From Cucumis sativus (taxonomy: Eukaryota; Streptophyta; Magnoliopsida; Cucurbitales; Cucurbitaceae): DNA of 64,000 bases. The stretch covers positions 4,774,001 through 4,838,000 of the forward strand of contig NC_026660.2 of the NCBI RefSeq assembly GCF_000004075.3, read 5' to 3'. The notes beneath the pieces were generated by a model, which saw nothing but the letters and a program-made list of their open reading frames with translations, had not been told where the DNA came from and searched no databases. This document shows, piece after piece, positions 38,301 to 51,524 of this stretch. The first letter of the stretch is position 1; every line of letters begins with the position of its first letter. The position numbers and the translations under genes were made by a program.

Positions 38301-38767
38301 TATTTTTTTTATAGAAAAACAAAAGAAAATTACATATACCCTCGACCAAGAGTTTATAGACTCGAACCTCGTAAGACTTGTAGGAAAAGAAAAAAAAGAT
38401 TAGTCTTTCAAATTTCAAGTTATAGGGTTAAGAAATTAGGGATGGAAGGGAAGAATAATTGAGAGAGAGTTGGGGAGATGTGTTTTTTTTATCCACATAT
38501 ATCCATTATGTGATTTCTGTCGACGTGGACCAATAGGAACACGATGCTGCCATTTCCATGGCGCACTGTAAGAACAAAGCGACACCCAGCGAATGCGGCT
38601 TCAATTTGTTCCCTCACTCCCCATCCACATTCAACTCAACCCACGCTTCGTTTTTTCATTGGAATTCTTTTGTTAATTTAATTCAATTCTTTTCACTCCC
38701 CTTTCTAATTACCACTTTCTTTTAGTGCCAAAAACAGTTCATTCAATTTCTTCTACGGTCTCTCTCT

Positions 38768-38776
38768 CTATAAGAC
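38768..38776 (+). promoter_or_regulatory. Possible TATA box of the DXS gene
   Basis: CTATAAGAC follows a CT-rich stretch about 130 bases before the start codon. Just downstream is GACACGTAG with an ACGT core, and a CCAAT sits near 38530. ACGT elements are common in light-regulated plant promoters, but nothing here proves use. Confidence 0.4.
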
Positions 38777-38904
38777 ACGTAGAAAGTGGGTACGGAAACA
38801 GAGAGAAAGAGAAGATCAAAGCATTGCTTCTCCTTTTTCTTGGATTTCTTCACTTGGGTTTTGATTTTTTGCGATTGAAGTAGTTTGATTTGAGAGTTCT
38901 ACTA

Positions 38905-41900
38905 ATGGCGCTCTGTATGCTAACTTTTCCTGCTCATGTTAGCCGAGTTGGATTGAAAGAGCATGATGGTTCAAGTGTTGCTGTTTCTTCTCGGTTCTTA
39001 TGGGGAACGGATCTGGTCTTCCGATTTCAGAAAAGGGTTAATCAGGTATTGTTTAGAAAAATAGGATGGGAATTATGCGCACCGAGTGTTTGATGAAAAA
39101 CCCAAGTGAGAACAAAGGAATCTTTCTGATCTTTTTTCAATTGAAAATTGTAAATCGTGGCTTTTCTTCACCTTTTCAATTGACGTTGTTCTGAGGAGGA
39201 GAGCTACAACTAAAATGTTCCTTTCACTTTTTTAAAATTTTTCTTGTTATTATTGTTTGAATTTTGACCTTCTATTTTGATTATTTTAAATTCAGAAACA
39301 AGATAAATAAATAAATTTGAAAGGTGTGGCTGTTTGCTTTTTGTTTCGAGGCAGGTCAAGAAAAGGCCAGGTGGGATCTGTGCATCACTTTCAGAGACAG
39401 GAGAGTATCCTTCTCAGAGGCCACCAACTCCTCTTTTGGATACAATAAACTATCCAATTCATATGAAAAATCTATCCGTCAAGGTGAAAACTAAAAACCC
39501 AAATCACAAATATCAAATCAAGCTTTCCACTTTCTTTGTAAAGAACCAAAAAAGCTACATATCTCAACTTTTGACTTGAAACCCTTGAACTTTGCGATAG
39601 TTGAATAAAATGGATCTAAAGTAAAAAAAAAATGAAATTATGGAAGCTTCTGTGTTCAACCTACTGTGTCGTCTGCCCCATTAATATGGACAATTACTTA
39701 TGGTGTCTGGAACTAATTTTTTGAACTCTTGAATCCGTTTGATACTCTTTGTAATGTTGATTTACTCTTGGGCTATTGCTGATTTAGGAGCTTTATCAAC
39801 TAGCTGATGAAGTAAGATCCGATGTCATCTTCAACGTTTCTAAAACTGGTGGTCACTTGGGTTCCAGCCTTGGCGTGGTGGAGCTCACGGTGGCTCTTCA
39901 CTATGTCTTCAATGCTCCACAGGACAGAATTTTGTGGGATGTTGGTCATCAGGTGCTGTTCATTTTGCACTTTCTTGCTTGGGAAATATTTATATTTGAC
40001 TTGGTGAGATGAGAGATGTCATTGGCCTTTTATTTTAATACGTTCTGAAATATGTGGTGATTGTAGTCTTATCCACACAAAATTCTAACTGGAAGGAGGG
40101 ACAAAATGTCAACTATTAGACAGACGAATGGGTTGTCGGGATTCACGAAACGCTCTGAGAGTGAGTTTGATAGCTTTGGTGCAGGGCACAGCTCCACCAC
40201 CATCTCAGCAGGCTTAGGTAATTGGCTTTTAACTCCAACTGAAAACTGAGAAAGATAGTTGTGTGAGATTGGTTGATAAGATCAGAACATAATCTGAGCC
40301 ATTATCTGAGATTTTATCATTATCCTATTGAAATTGGAGTCGTGGAAAGTTGTCTAATTGTCTGAAAACGATTTTTATTTTTGTTTTTCTATCTGTTTAA
40401 AAAACTTATTTTATTTGTTTTGTTATCCAGTTTCTAAAAATCAAAATATTAATTCAAACAAAATTATAAACAAACTGAAAAAGAATATTTTGAAATTTTT
40501 GCCCGAGTTTTAATAATTTTGAATTTTGACTGACTGCTCACAAACAATTTACTTCACCGAGAGGTTTCTCAGCAATTTCAATGTTGTAACTCAACAGGAA
40601 TGGCTGTGGGCCGGGATCTCAAGGGAAGAAAGAATAATGTGATTGCGGTTATAGGTGATGGTGCCATGACTGCAGGGCAAGCTTATGAAGCCATGAACAA
40701 TGCCGGGTACCTTGACTCGGACATGATTGTTATTCTTAATGACAACAAACAAGTCTCTTTACCAACTGCAACCCTCGACGGGCCTGTACCACCTGTGGGA
40801 GCTTTGAGCAGTGCTCTCAGCAGGCTGCAGTCAAACAGGCCTCTCAGAGAATTGAGAGAGGTAGCCAAGGTAAGAAGTAGTGAACCAAAGCAAAACATCA
40901 CGCCTTCGTCCTTCAATCTGAATGATTTTGAGTTCAATTGTCCTAATACAATCATGTTCCAGGGTGTCACGAAACAAATTGGTGGTCCTATGCATGAATT
41001 GGCTGCAAAAGTTGATGAATATGCTCGTGGGATGATTAGTGGTTCTGGATCAACATTATTTGAGGAGCTCGGGCTCTATTATATCGGCCCTGTCGATGGT
41101 CATAACGTGGATGATCTTGTCTCCATTCTTAAGGAAGTTAAGAGTACAAAAACCACTGGTCCAGTCCTCATCCATGTTGTCACCGAGAAAGGACGAGGCT
41201 ATCCATATGCTGAAAAGGCTGCGGACAAGTACCATGGTAAACAAAAGATTCTTGAAAGATCATTTTTTCAGAATGAAGTGTTATCGTTTGCATTGTTTCA
41301 AAAACTAGGTTACAACTTACAATTATGGCTTATATATAGGAGTCACAAAGTTTGACCCTGCTACTGGGAAGCAACAAAAAGCCAAGGCTCCAACGCAGTC
41401 GTACACAACGTACTTTGCAGAGGCATTGATTGCAGAAGCTGAAAGGGACAAAGATATTATTGCAATCCATGCTGCAATGGGAGGAGGCACAGGCTTAAAT
41501 CTCTTTCAAAGACGTTTTCCAACAAGATGCTTTGATGTTGGCATAGCTGAACAGCATGCTGTTACATTTGCTGCTGGTTTGGCTTGTGAAGGCCTTAAAC
41601 CATTTTGTGCGATATATTCATCATTCATGCAAAGGGCGTATGATCAGGCAAGCATTGGCTTCATGCCTATCCTTGATACTCCATTAGCAAAGGGAATTAA
41701 ATTTATCTGTTTTCTCAAAAAATTCCAACGAAATTTATCTGTTTTCAAATTGCAGGTAGTTCATGATGTTGATTTGCAAAAGTTGCCCGTGAGATTTGCC
41801 ATGGATAGAGCAGGCTTAGTTGGAGCAGATGGCCCCACTCATTGTGGTTCTTTCGATGTTACCTTTATGGCATGCCTGCCTAACATGGTGGTCATGGCTC

Positions 41901-42643
41901 CATCTGATGAGACCGAACTCTTTAACATGGTCGCTACAGCTGCAGCTATAGATGACCGACCCAGTTGCTTCCGGTATCCACGAGGTAATGGTATCGGTGT
42001 AGAGCTGCCACCAGGGAATAAAGGCATTCCTATCGAGGTGCTCATTCACAACATCCTAGGTTGCATCTTTTAACAGTTTTTTGTCATACCAACAATCTAA
42101 TTAGCAATTCTTTAACAGGTTGGGAAAGGGAGGATTTTACTTGAAGGGGAAAGAGTGGCCCTGTTGGGCTATGGAACGGCAGTTCAAAACTGTTTGGCTG
42201 CTGCATCTATGGTTGAACGCCATGGCTTACGAATAACTGTTGCAGATGGACGTTTCTGCAAGCCACTTGACCGAGCCCTCATCCGAAGTCTTGCTAAATC
42301 GCACGAGATTCTAATCACAGTGGAAGAAGGATCGATTGGAGGATTTGGGTCTCATGTCATTCAGTTTCTAGCCCTTGATGGCCTTCTTGACGGCTCCTTG
42401 AAGGTATAAATCTCCTACAAACCAATGTTAAATCTCTGCTTTAAAATTGTTAAATGAAATTCCTAATCTCGCCACTTCATGTACCACTTGCAGTGGAGAC
42501 CGCTAGTCCTTCCCGACCGATACATCGACCACGGATCGCCAGCAGACCAACTGGCGGAAGCAGGTCTTACTCCATCACATATTGCTGCTACAGTATTCAA
42601 TATGCTAGGACAAACCAGGGAAGCTCTTGAGATCATGACATAG
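38905..42643 (+). CDS. DXS: 1-deoxy-D-xylulose-5-phosphate synthase, plastid (type I-like)
   Basis: Ten exons: 38905-39045, 39355-39483, 39788-39952, 40067-40217, 40598-40869, 40963-41236, 41340-41647, 41756-42037, 42119-42403, 42494-42643; 718 residues, the normal length. It condenses pyruvate and glyceraldehyde-3-phosphate to DXP, the first and flux-setting step of the plastid MEP pathway to carotenoids, chlorophyll side chains and hormones. The first ~55 residues look like a chloroplast transit peptide. Key sites: GGHLGSS (His113), the thiamine-diphosphate motif GDGAMTAG (215-222), DVGIAEQH with catalytic Glu448, and [13 protein letters not shown]. Intron 7 uses a GC donor (CAG|GCAAGC). 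The N terminus [14 protein letters not shown] and [13 protein letters not shown] resemble type I (CLA1-like) enzymes rather than DXS2/DXS3. Confidence 0.95.
40375..40515 (+). repeat. Dispersed 'CCATTTGGTTTTT' repeat fragment in DXS intron 4
   Basis: 'AAAACGATTTTTATTTTTGTTTTTCTATCTGTTT ... TTGTTTTGTTATCCAGTTTCTAAAAATCAAAATATT' shares blocks with the copies in the transporter introns. It is degenerate and short. Confidence 0.35.
41648..41755 (+). other. GC-AG intron 7 of DXS, 108 bp, open in frame
   Basis: Family conservation (MQRAYDQ joined to VVHDVDLQ) fixes the borders at CAG|GCAAGC and TTGCAG|GTAGTT, so the donor is GC. The intron is a multiple of three with no in-frame stop, so a retained form would insert 36 residues. 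Inside, the 16-mer AAATTTATCTGTTTTC occurs twice (41699-41714 and 41731-41746). Confidence 0.8.
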
Positions 42644-43030
42644 AAGAGAACTTTATGAGTCGCAGCGTTCCACTTCAATGTAATGTACAAATTTGAAAAT
42701 CGCATATCCAGTTTCGTCATACTTATGTATACTTACAACTACACATTATCAATCTAGGCTGTATAAACAAATACTTCTCGTACAATTCTAGAAAGTATAT
42801 GATCTAATGCAAGATTCTTAATTTTCTTCGTGACCAAAACCAAACCGGCACCCCCTACCATTCTTAGGATTCAATCCACCATATTTTCGTATTTTGTTAA
42901 GATAGCTAAATTATGCTGTCCTCAAAAGTATGGCCAATTTCAAAAGAGTGATTTTTCGTCAAAAGTTAGCAATATATTTGATCTTATAACGAACTCTTAG
43001 TTTATTACTGTTTTGTTCAAAGCCTCTCTT
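42644..43030. other. Spacer between convergent DXS and HIPP genes
   Basis: About 390 bases hold the two facing 3' untranslated regions. No other feature is visible. Confidence 0.6.
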
Positions 43031-43635
43031 TTACATAATGTAACAAGCATTTGAATTCTCATCACTGAACAAAACCAACAACTGAGCAATTTCCTTGCAA
43101 CAACTTAACATCATCAACTGATTAGCATCATTCGGGTTTGTTCGTTCCAAGTCTTTGACAACGGCTGCATCTTTCACCGTTGTCCCTTTGTCGACCACCA
43201 TCTCGACGGCTTTTCCCGTCTTTTTTCTTAGTTTCTTCATAACTTTTTGGGGATCAAACTTACCTATTACTACAACTTTGTGCTTTCCCATGTCTGTCAT
43301 AAACTTCTCCACCCCTTATTCAACATTATCGTACACCATCAACGTCAAACAAAATAAATCGAATTTAAAAGGATTCATAATAACAAAAAGTTTTCTTTTA
43401 TTATTATTTTGAAGGGAGTTTACCTTTGAATTTGGAAATGGCTTTGGCCACAGTTCTTTCACATGCTTTACAATGCATTGAGACTTTGAACTCTGCAGTT
43501 AATGGCTAAATTCAAGAAGACGGTGTTTTACCGCATAAGAAAAAAGCGACGCCGTTTTGAGAGAGAGAAAAAAGAACAACTACAAAGACGGCATTAACTT
43601 ACTTTGATTTCCTCTGTTTTCTTCTTCTTCCCCAT
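43031..43635 (-). CDS. Heavy-metal-associated isoprenylated plant protein (HIPP)
   Basis: Three minus-strand exons (43603-43635, 43424-43490, 43031-43314) give 127 residues. An HMA fold begins at FKVSMHCKACERTVAK, with the metal-binding pair in MHCKAC, and continues through KHKVVVIGKFDPQKVMKKLRKKTGK. The C terminus CYIM is a CaaX box, so the protein should be farnesylated or geranylgeranylated. The family binds or chaperones metals at membranes or in the nucleus. The first exon is only 11 codons (MGKKKKTEEIK). Frame demands the second of two adjacent acceptors (CAGAG|TTC). Relatives as I remember them have a few residues (VAE-like) here, so the exon 1/2 junction is the weakest part. The middle 40 residues are a poorly conserved linker. 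Confidence 0.85.
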
Positions 43636-43719
43636 TGAGTTTTGAAGAAAACAAGACCATCAAAAATAGGGGGAAAAAACTTAATTTGTAAAGGTACTTT
43701 TTTATTATTATTGTTATTG

Positions 43720-43738
43720 ATATATATATATATATATA
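43720..43738. repeat. (TA)n microsatellite
   Basis: A TATATA run of about 19 bases lies 85-105 bases upstream of the HIPP start codon on the minus strand, so it may overlap the core promoter. No better TATA box is seen nearby. Confidence 0.7.
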
Positions 43739-43799
43739 GATTGTAGCGATCGTTGAAGGAAACAAAAATATTAGTGGCGATTCGGCCATTAGTACTTAA

Positions 43800-44930
43800 G
43801 AAGGAAAAAGAAAAAAAGATTGAGAGGCTGAACCCATCATGGATTTTGAAAAGCCATGTGTTCTAACGCCCAAATTTGGTTTTCCCTACCGAATTCTCAA
43901 TTGGTTTCTTGCATTTAATTGAATAACACTGTTTCATAAATTTAACACGTATATTTAATTATTGGGTGTTAGTGATTTTGAAATAATATTTACGATGTAA
44001 ATGACTACAATTTTCTTAATGTTACAATTTTCTTAATAAATATGGATGAAAGAAGATTAGAGGAATATAAGCTAATGTTAAAAATAAATTATATTTTGAT
44101 TAACTTTGAAGATGTAATACTTTATATTCTATTTTAGTAAAAAAAAAAAAAAGACAACTATTTTGGTGCTTTGATTATTTTGATTATAATACTAAAATGA
44201 GGTACTTATGAGTATATATATATACCCTATCTTTTGTGTTAAATGTTAATTAATTTTAAATAATATGAAATGGAAATTTAACACTAAAAATTTATATATG
44301 GACAAAATAGTACTGAAAATGTTATTCTTTTTTTGTTCTTCTAAAATTAGTTAATAAATATTAACATTAAGGCTAAAACTATATATATATTTTAGAAGTT
44401 GAGTTAAAAATTTAAATTTTATTATTTAATTATGATAAATATAGAGTGGAATATTTTGTAACATATGAGTCAAATGGATTCAATGTCGTCTAAGGATCAA
44501 AAATGTATTTTTTTTTCTCACTTATTTATTTATTTAACTGTTACTAATGTTTTTTATTCTTGTTTTGACAATTGTACAACCAATTAGGAAGATGAGAATC
44601 AAATCTTCCGCTTTTAGAAAGAAAAGTCATTAACATAACATTTTAAAATAAGTATCTTATAAATTAGAAAGGGATAGAAAATTAGATCGAATTGTTATAT
44701 TTTGATAGATAAGATATTGAAAATTAATTAGAAAAAGATGAATAATGATGATGATGTTATAAATTTGTATCATATGTATATATTAAGAACACTTTTTTGA
44801 TGAATATAAATAAAAACAAACACGTAGCTTCTTCATTACCAAGTACAAATACATATAAAACCAAAATACAAATTAAATAAATCAGCAAATATAATTATTT
44901 TCCCACGTAATATATATATATATATAATTT
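43800..44930. other. Spacer between HIPP and peroxidase genes
   Basis: Highly AT-rich with TA runs (about 44215-44223 and 44911-44927). No coding or RNA gene can be supported. The right end should contain the 3' untranslated part of the peroxidase transcript. Confidence 0.6.
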
Positions 44931-44932
44931 TT

Positions 44933-46929
<1,997 letters not shown>

Positions 46930-46952
46930 TTTAGAGATTTCTCACAAAGGAA

Positions 46953-47018
46953 AAGAAGAAGAAGAAGAAGAGATGGTAATTTGGTGAAGAAAACAAATGA
47001 AATGAGAGGCCTTTTATA
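46953..47018 (-). promoter_or_regulatory. Peroxidase leader repeat and TATA box
   Basis: On the minus strand CCTATAAAAGG (core 47012-47018) stands about 83 bases before the start codon, an ideal plant TATA position. The leader between them carries a (GAA)n run in plus-strand reading (46953-46971). Confidence 0.6.
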
Positions 47019-47194
47019 GGCAAAGAATTGGAGATAAATAAATGAAAAAATAAATGATGCAAATTGGAATAATTGGTGTAAAGTCAAAGACTTATCCCAT
47101 AATTAAAGAGCTTTGTGGCTATGGAGTATGGATATGGGTTTATTCTCTTTTTAAAATAATAAAAAAAATATTTTTATAATTTCTTATAATTTGA

Positions 47195-47273
47195 ATTATT
47201 ATTATTATTATTATTAATTATTATTATTATTAATTATTATTATTGATAATGATTCTTCTTCTTCTTCTTCTTC
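47195..47273. repeat. (ATT)n and (TTC)n microsatellites
   Basis: An interrupted ATT/TTA repeat of about 50 bases is followed at once by a TTC/CTT repeat of about 22 bases, about 250 bases upstream of the peroxidase gene. Confidence 0.9.
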
Positions 47274-50200
47274 TAAAGAAAGCAAGCGACAATTTGACCT
47301 TTTAAATTATTTAATAATCATTTCAATGTCGGACGTTTGTGTTAATATTGCAAATCAAAATATATATTTCTTTTTCTTTTTTTTCAAAAATTTTATAATG
47401 GGAGTGGCAAAATTGAGGTATATAAAATAAAGGATTTTCTTCCTTTAAAAAGAAAAGGTTTTAGTGAGTGTTTTAATTATTAAAATCAAAGTGTTCACAT
47501 TAAAAATATGCTTAATTAGATGTGAGTTTAACAATAATCTGCACGTATTAATTTGAGGTACTATTTTGTTTATATTCTTCGGCTAAAATTTATCAGTTTG
47601 GCTTTTTGAATTATTTCTTTAACAATATTTTTTCTCTCTCTTATTTTTTATTGTATGTCAATTATTATTATTGGATACTTATACGAAATACTATCCTATT
47701 ATATAAATTAACGATTTAAAAATAATTGTGTGTCACATTACCTTGGTACTATTTTTATTCATGTTTCCATCACTGGTTCTAAACACGGTGAAAAGTTAGA
47801 CATTTTTGTTTTTCCAAAAAAGATTCTCAATGCTTTGGTTGAAATTTGACATAATGTGTTTTAAGTGATTTCTCTTTTATATATATGTATGTTTTTTCTT
47901 AATTAAGGAACATTAATTTGGAAATCTCAAAATTATATCTATTCTTTCTTCATCTTAAAGAAAGTTTTTCCAAAATATTGTGTGATCTTTTTCTTTGATC
48001 AAAAGAGAATACAACAAAATTATGGTGGGTATATCTTTAATAAGTTGAACAAATCTCCAAAATAAAACGTCTAAAATGTATATCTTAACTATGTATAACA
48101 TGTAATTTTGTATGAATATGTTGCCAATCATTCATGGTACATTATTTCTAATTAAGTATATTATTTACAATTTAATTTGCTTAAAATATATTTTATAGTA
48201 AAATTGTTTTTAGTAGAAATTAAAACAACAAAAAATGTTTGCAAATATAACAATATTTTATTTTCTATTTGGGATAGACATATTGATTCCTATCATTGTT
48301 GATTGATTTTGAGATAAAACCAATATGATATCAAAGTCCATAAACTTCAAACAGATATTCGGTCTAACAAAAAAAAAGTATGCAATATGATTAAGATAGT
48401 GATCTAAAAGAGACACCATCCTAAGTAATAACTAGATGTGTTTATTCCTCCCTTTGTTCATTAATTAATTTTCTCAAATTATTTGAATCTATCACTAAAT
48501 TTGGTTTTTCTATATTTTAGTCCACCTTATTTTATATTTCATTTTTGTATTTATCTTGAATTCTAAAAAATACATTTATTCTAAAAACAAACAACAAAAA
48601 AGGGAAAATGTTATATTAATTTTTGAACACTCTCACAAAATTAATATATATATATATATATCAAGACATTTAATTATCCCTTGGAAAACTATATAATATA
48701 TATATTTAGATGATGAAATTCAAACTATCCTCATTATTTTAATTATATGGTTGACCTCAACCCTTTATTATCATTGTTGTTATTATTATTTATTGTTTAA
48801 ATACTTTTAAAACTCTCCCTTCCTTTTTTTACATTATTAATTTTGTATGTATATTCATGGAAGCAACTCAAACGCCATTAAAATTAGTTGATTGTTTTAT
48901 CAAAATAAAATAGAAACCGACACCAATAGTTTTGACTTTGTTCAAGTCAAAAAAAGCTTTATAATTCTATCCAATCCATGCCATGCTCATTTTAAATAAC
49001 TTTATGCTTTAATTTGGATGTTCACGAGAAGAAACACAATGCATAAGTTGAATATATCAATTTGTCAAATGATCTCAACTTTGTATAAAATAGAGCAGTT
49101 AGACTCATTCAAAACACTCAAAAGTATATGTAAACTTTTTAAAAAAATATGTATTCTATATCATGAAATTTGTATTCTTCACAAAATATCTAAAGTTTGA
49201 ATTTTGCAATTTCGTAGCGGTGAATCTAAAAAGAATATTAACTTAGACACAACTTTTTTAATAATCTCATAAAAATGGTTGGCTTTTTTTATATTTCGCA
49301 ACTCTTTTCTCTTTTGTTATTTATTTTTGGAAATAGTTTTTGGAAATCTAACCTAAAGTTTGAAATTTAACGATGATTCATCGCCATCAAAGTTTAACTC
49401 GAACCTAGATAAAGAAATATCATAATGGCTAAAAGGATTCATACAGATACATATTTGAGAGAAGATAATCAATGACTATTTTTTCACAAGAGGATTTGTT
49501 AGGATAGTATTCAAAATTTTAAACGAGCTGAAGAGAAAGAGAAGTAGATCACAAGTAGTATATATATAACAACAATCATTTTCTATTCGAATGAAGCAAT
49601 ATATGTTAAATGAAAAAGGAATGCTCGAACATCCATCCTCTTCCTAATAAATTTAATTTTGTCTTTTTCTTTAAAAAACAGTGAATATACCAAATTAAAA
49701 CAGTAAGAAAAAGAAAAATTATTATAAATGACAAAATTGTTAAAAATATTTACAAAATATCATAAAATTTTAGATTTTGATAGAAAAATCTACGGTGTTC
49801 ATCTTATTTTGCTATATTTTTCATAATAATTTGTAAACTAAAATTTTGGACTTGTATATATATTTTATATAGACAAATTATGTTGGGTGTAATATTATTA
49901 TAATATAAATAAGGCTCTATTTATTAATTTTTATTATGATCCAATATGTAAACCATACTTTAAAGGAACAATGAAGCAGTCTATGAAATAGGGAAGGGAA
50001 GGGAATGATATGATATTGATATTTATATATAATATTATTACATTGTGGGTGTGACATAAGATGTGAAATAATTATAAAGGATAATTCAAAGTGCTTAGCT
50101 GTTTTACTTATTGAATTAAGCTATAAAATTAGAGACAAAAATGTGAGCATTTGTTAAAGCTAATCTTAAAAAATGATTAATTTTTCTAACAAATCTTGAC

Positions 50201-51386
50201 TAAAGGGGAGAGAGAGCATTGAGATGGCGAGAGGGGGAAGATACGGCCGAAGCCTACTCTCATACTAAATGTAAATGATTGAGAAAACGATTATTATTAC
50301 CTAATTGTTAATCAAATTAATTAGTTTTTTCTTCTTTGACTATACAATATATATAATCCTACTTTTGAATTCAAACGCTTCTTGTTATAATTTAATTAAA
50401 ACATGCAACGTGCATACGCATATATAGTTCAAATGAAATATTTGTACTATTAACTTCGATATTAAAGGTTTGAACCTCTTACCACACATATCTGTTAAAA
50501 AAGAAAAAAAAAAACGTCATTTTTATATAATTCATATTGTATTTTACTATTAATCAAAGTGTAAAGTTTTTTTAGGACAAATAGAGGAATAATTCAAACT
50601 GCACAAAATTTTTGAACGATAAAACATATTTTGTCTTCCCTTTAAAAAATTGTAGTTAATAATCAATGACATAATGGACGTTAGGCTAGAAGCAGCGAAA
50701 TAAAATAAAAAATTATTGAATCAAGAAAAAGGTAACAGTGGACAAGTAATTTAACCAGAAGAGTGAAACAGACTTAAGGATAAAAAGATCAATTGAATTT
50801 TTGAGTCAAAGAAGTTTGATTGATCTCAGCATCATCCAAGAATGAAGCCAAGGCCAACCCTCCCCATTTGATGAGTGGAGTGTATTGTGGTCAGTTTGGC
50901 CTTAGAGAAGATGATGATTTGGGTTGAGAGGTTAGACCAAATTTCTTCAAGTTTAGTCTTGGCTAAGGATGAGGTTGAGGTTGAACCTTGAAACTTGAAG
51001 GACAGTCTACTTCAAATGCACGTAATAACTCATTTAGCTCGCAACAAGACAAGAGATAGATAATATGACTAGAAAGCTATGATAAAGATGCACCTTGTTA
51101 GTATATATTCTACCATAAATATACATTATGAATTCAAATGAAGTAAGTCCACTTCAATACTCAAACTCTCTACTTGTTGCATACACGCTTTCTAGCTTAG
51201 ACTTGAAGTCTGTATGGCAAGCACTACACTAATGTGTAAATCTTTTCATCTCACAGTTTCTCAACCTACGGCCAATTTACTATTGTTATCACATGAAAGT
51301 CAGCTATATTTTCTTCTTGCCAAAATTTGACATCAACAAAAATAAGGTATTTTTTTGCGTCGAAGGAATTCATTTACGGTGTAGAC

Positions 51387-51524
51387 ATGACTTCCTTTAA
51401 TCTAATCACACCATTTGATCCAGTCTTCAGCCATGTAGGGTTTACAGTATACAGATTTAGGTACACCGTATATGACTTCCTTTAATCCAATCACACCATT
51501 TGATCCGGTCTTCAGCCATGTAGG
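51387..51524 (+). repeat. Direct repeat: 53 bp, two copies, 85-bp period
   Basis: ATGACTTCCTTTAATCTAAT...CATGTAGG at 51387-51439 recurs at 51472-51524 with 2 mismatches in 53. The 32 bases between are unique. It looks like a recent local duplication with no link to a gene. Confidence 0.92.

Larger units (their letters stand above)
31080..38480. other. Gene-free region of about 7.4 kb
   Basis: No intact gene is visible. The right half of the interval 34.4-35.15 kb is a decayed LINE (listed separately). Repeated phrases such as 'CTGATCTA(T/C)CAATGGACATT' (33403 and 33489) and 'GTTGGTTTGAA(T/A)AT(T/C)TACTAAATT' (33536 and 38230) mark another dispersed family. A frame at 33853-34080 (-) reads like coding sequence but has no recognised domain. 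An AT microsatellite lies at 36779-36799. Confidence 0.55.

Noticed and set aside
40683-41244. Minus-strand frames across the DXS gene
   Set aside because: They are shadows of exons 5-6, where the plus strand gives the fully conserved enzyme.
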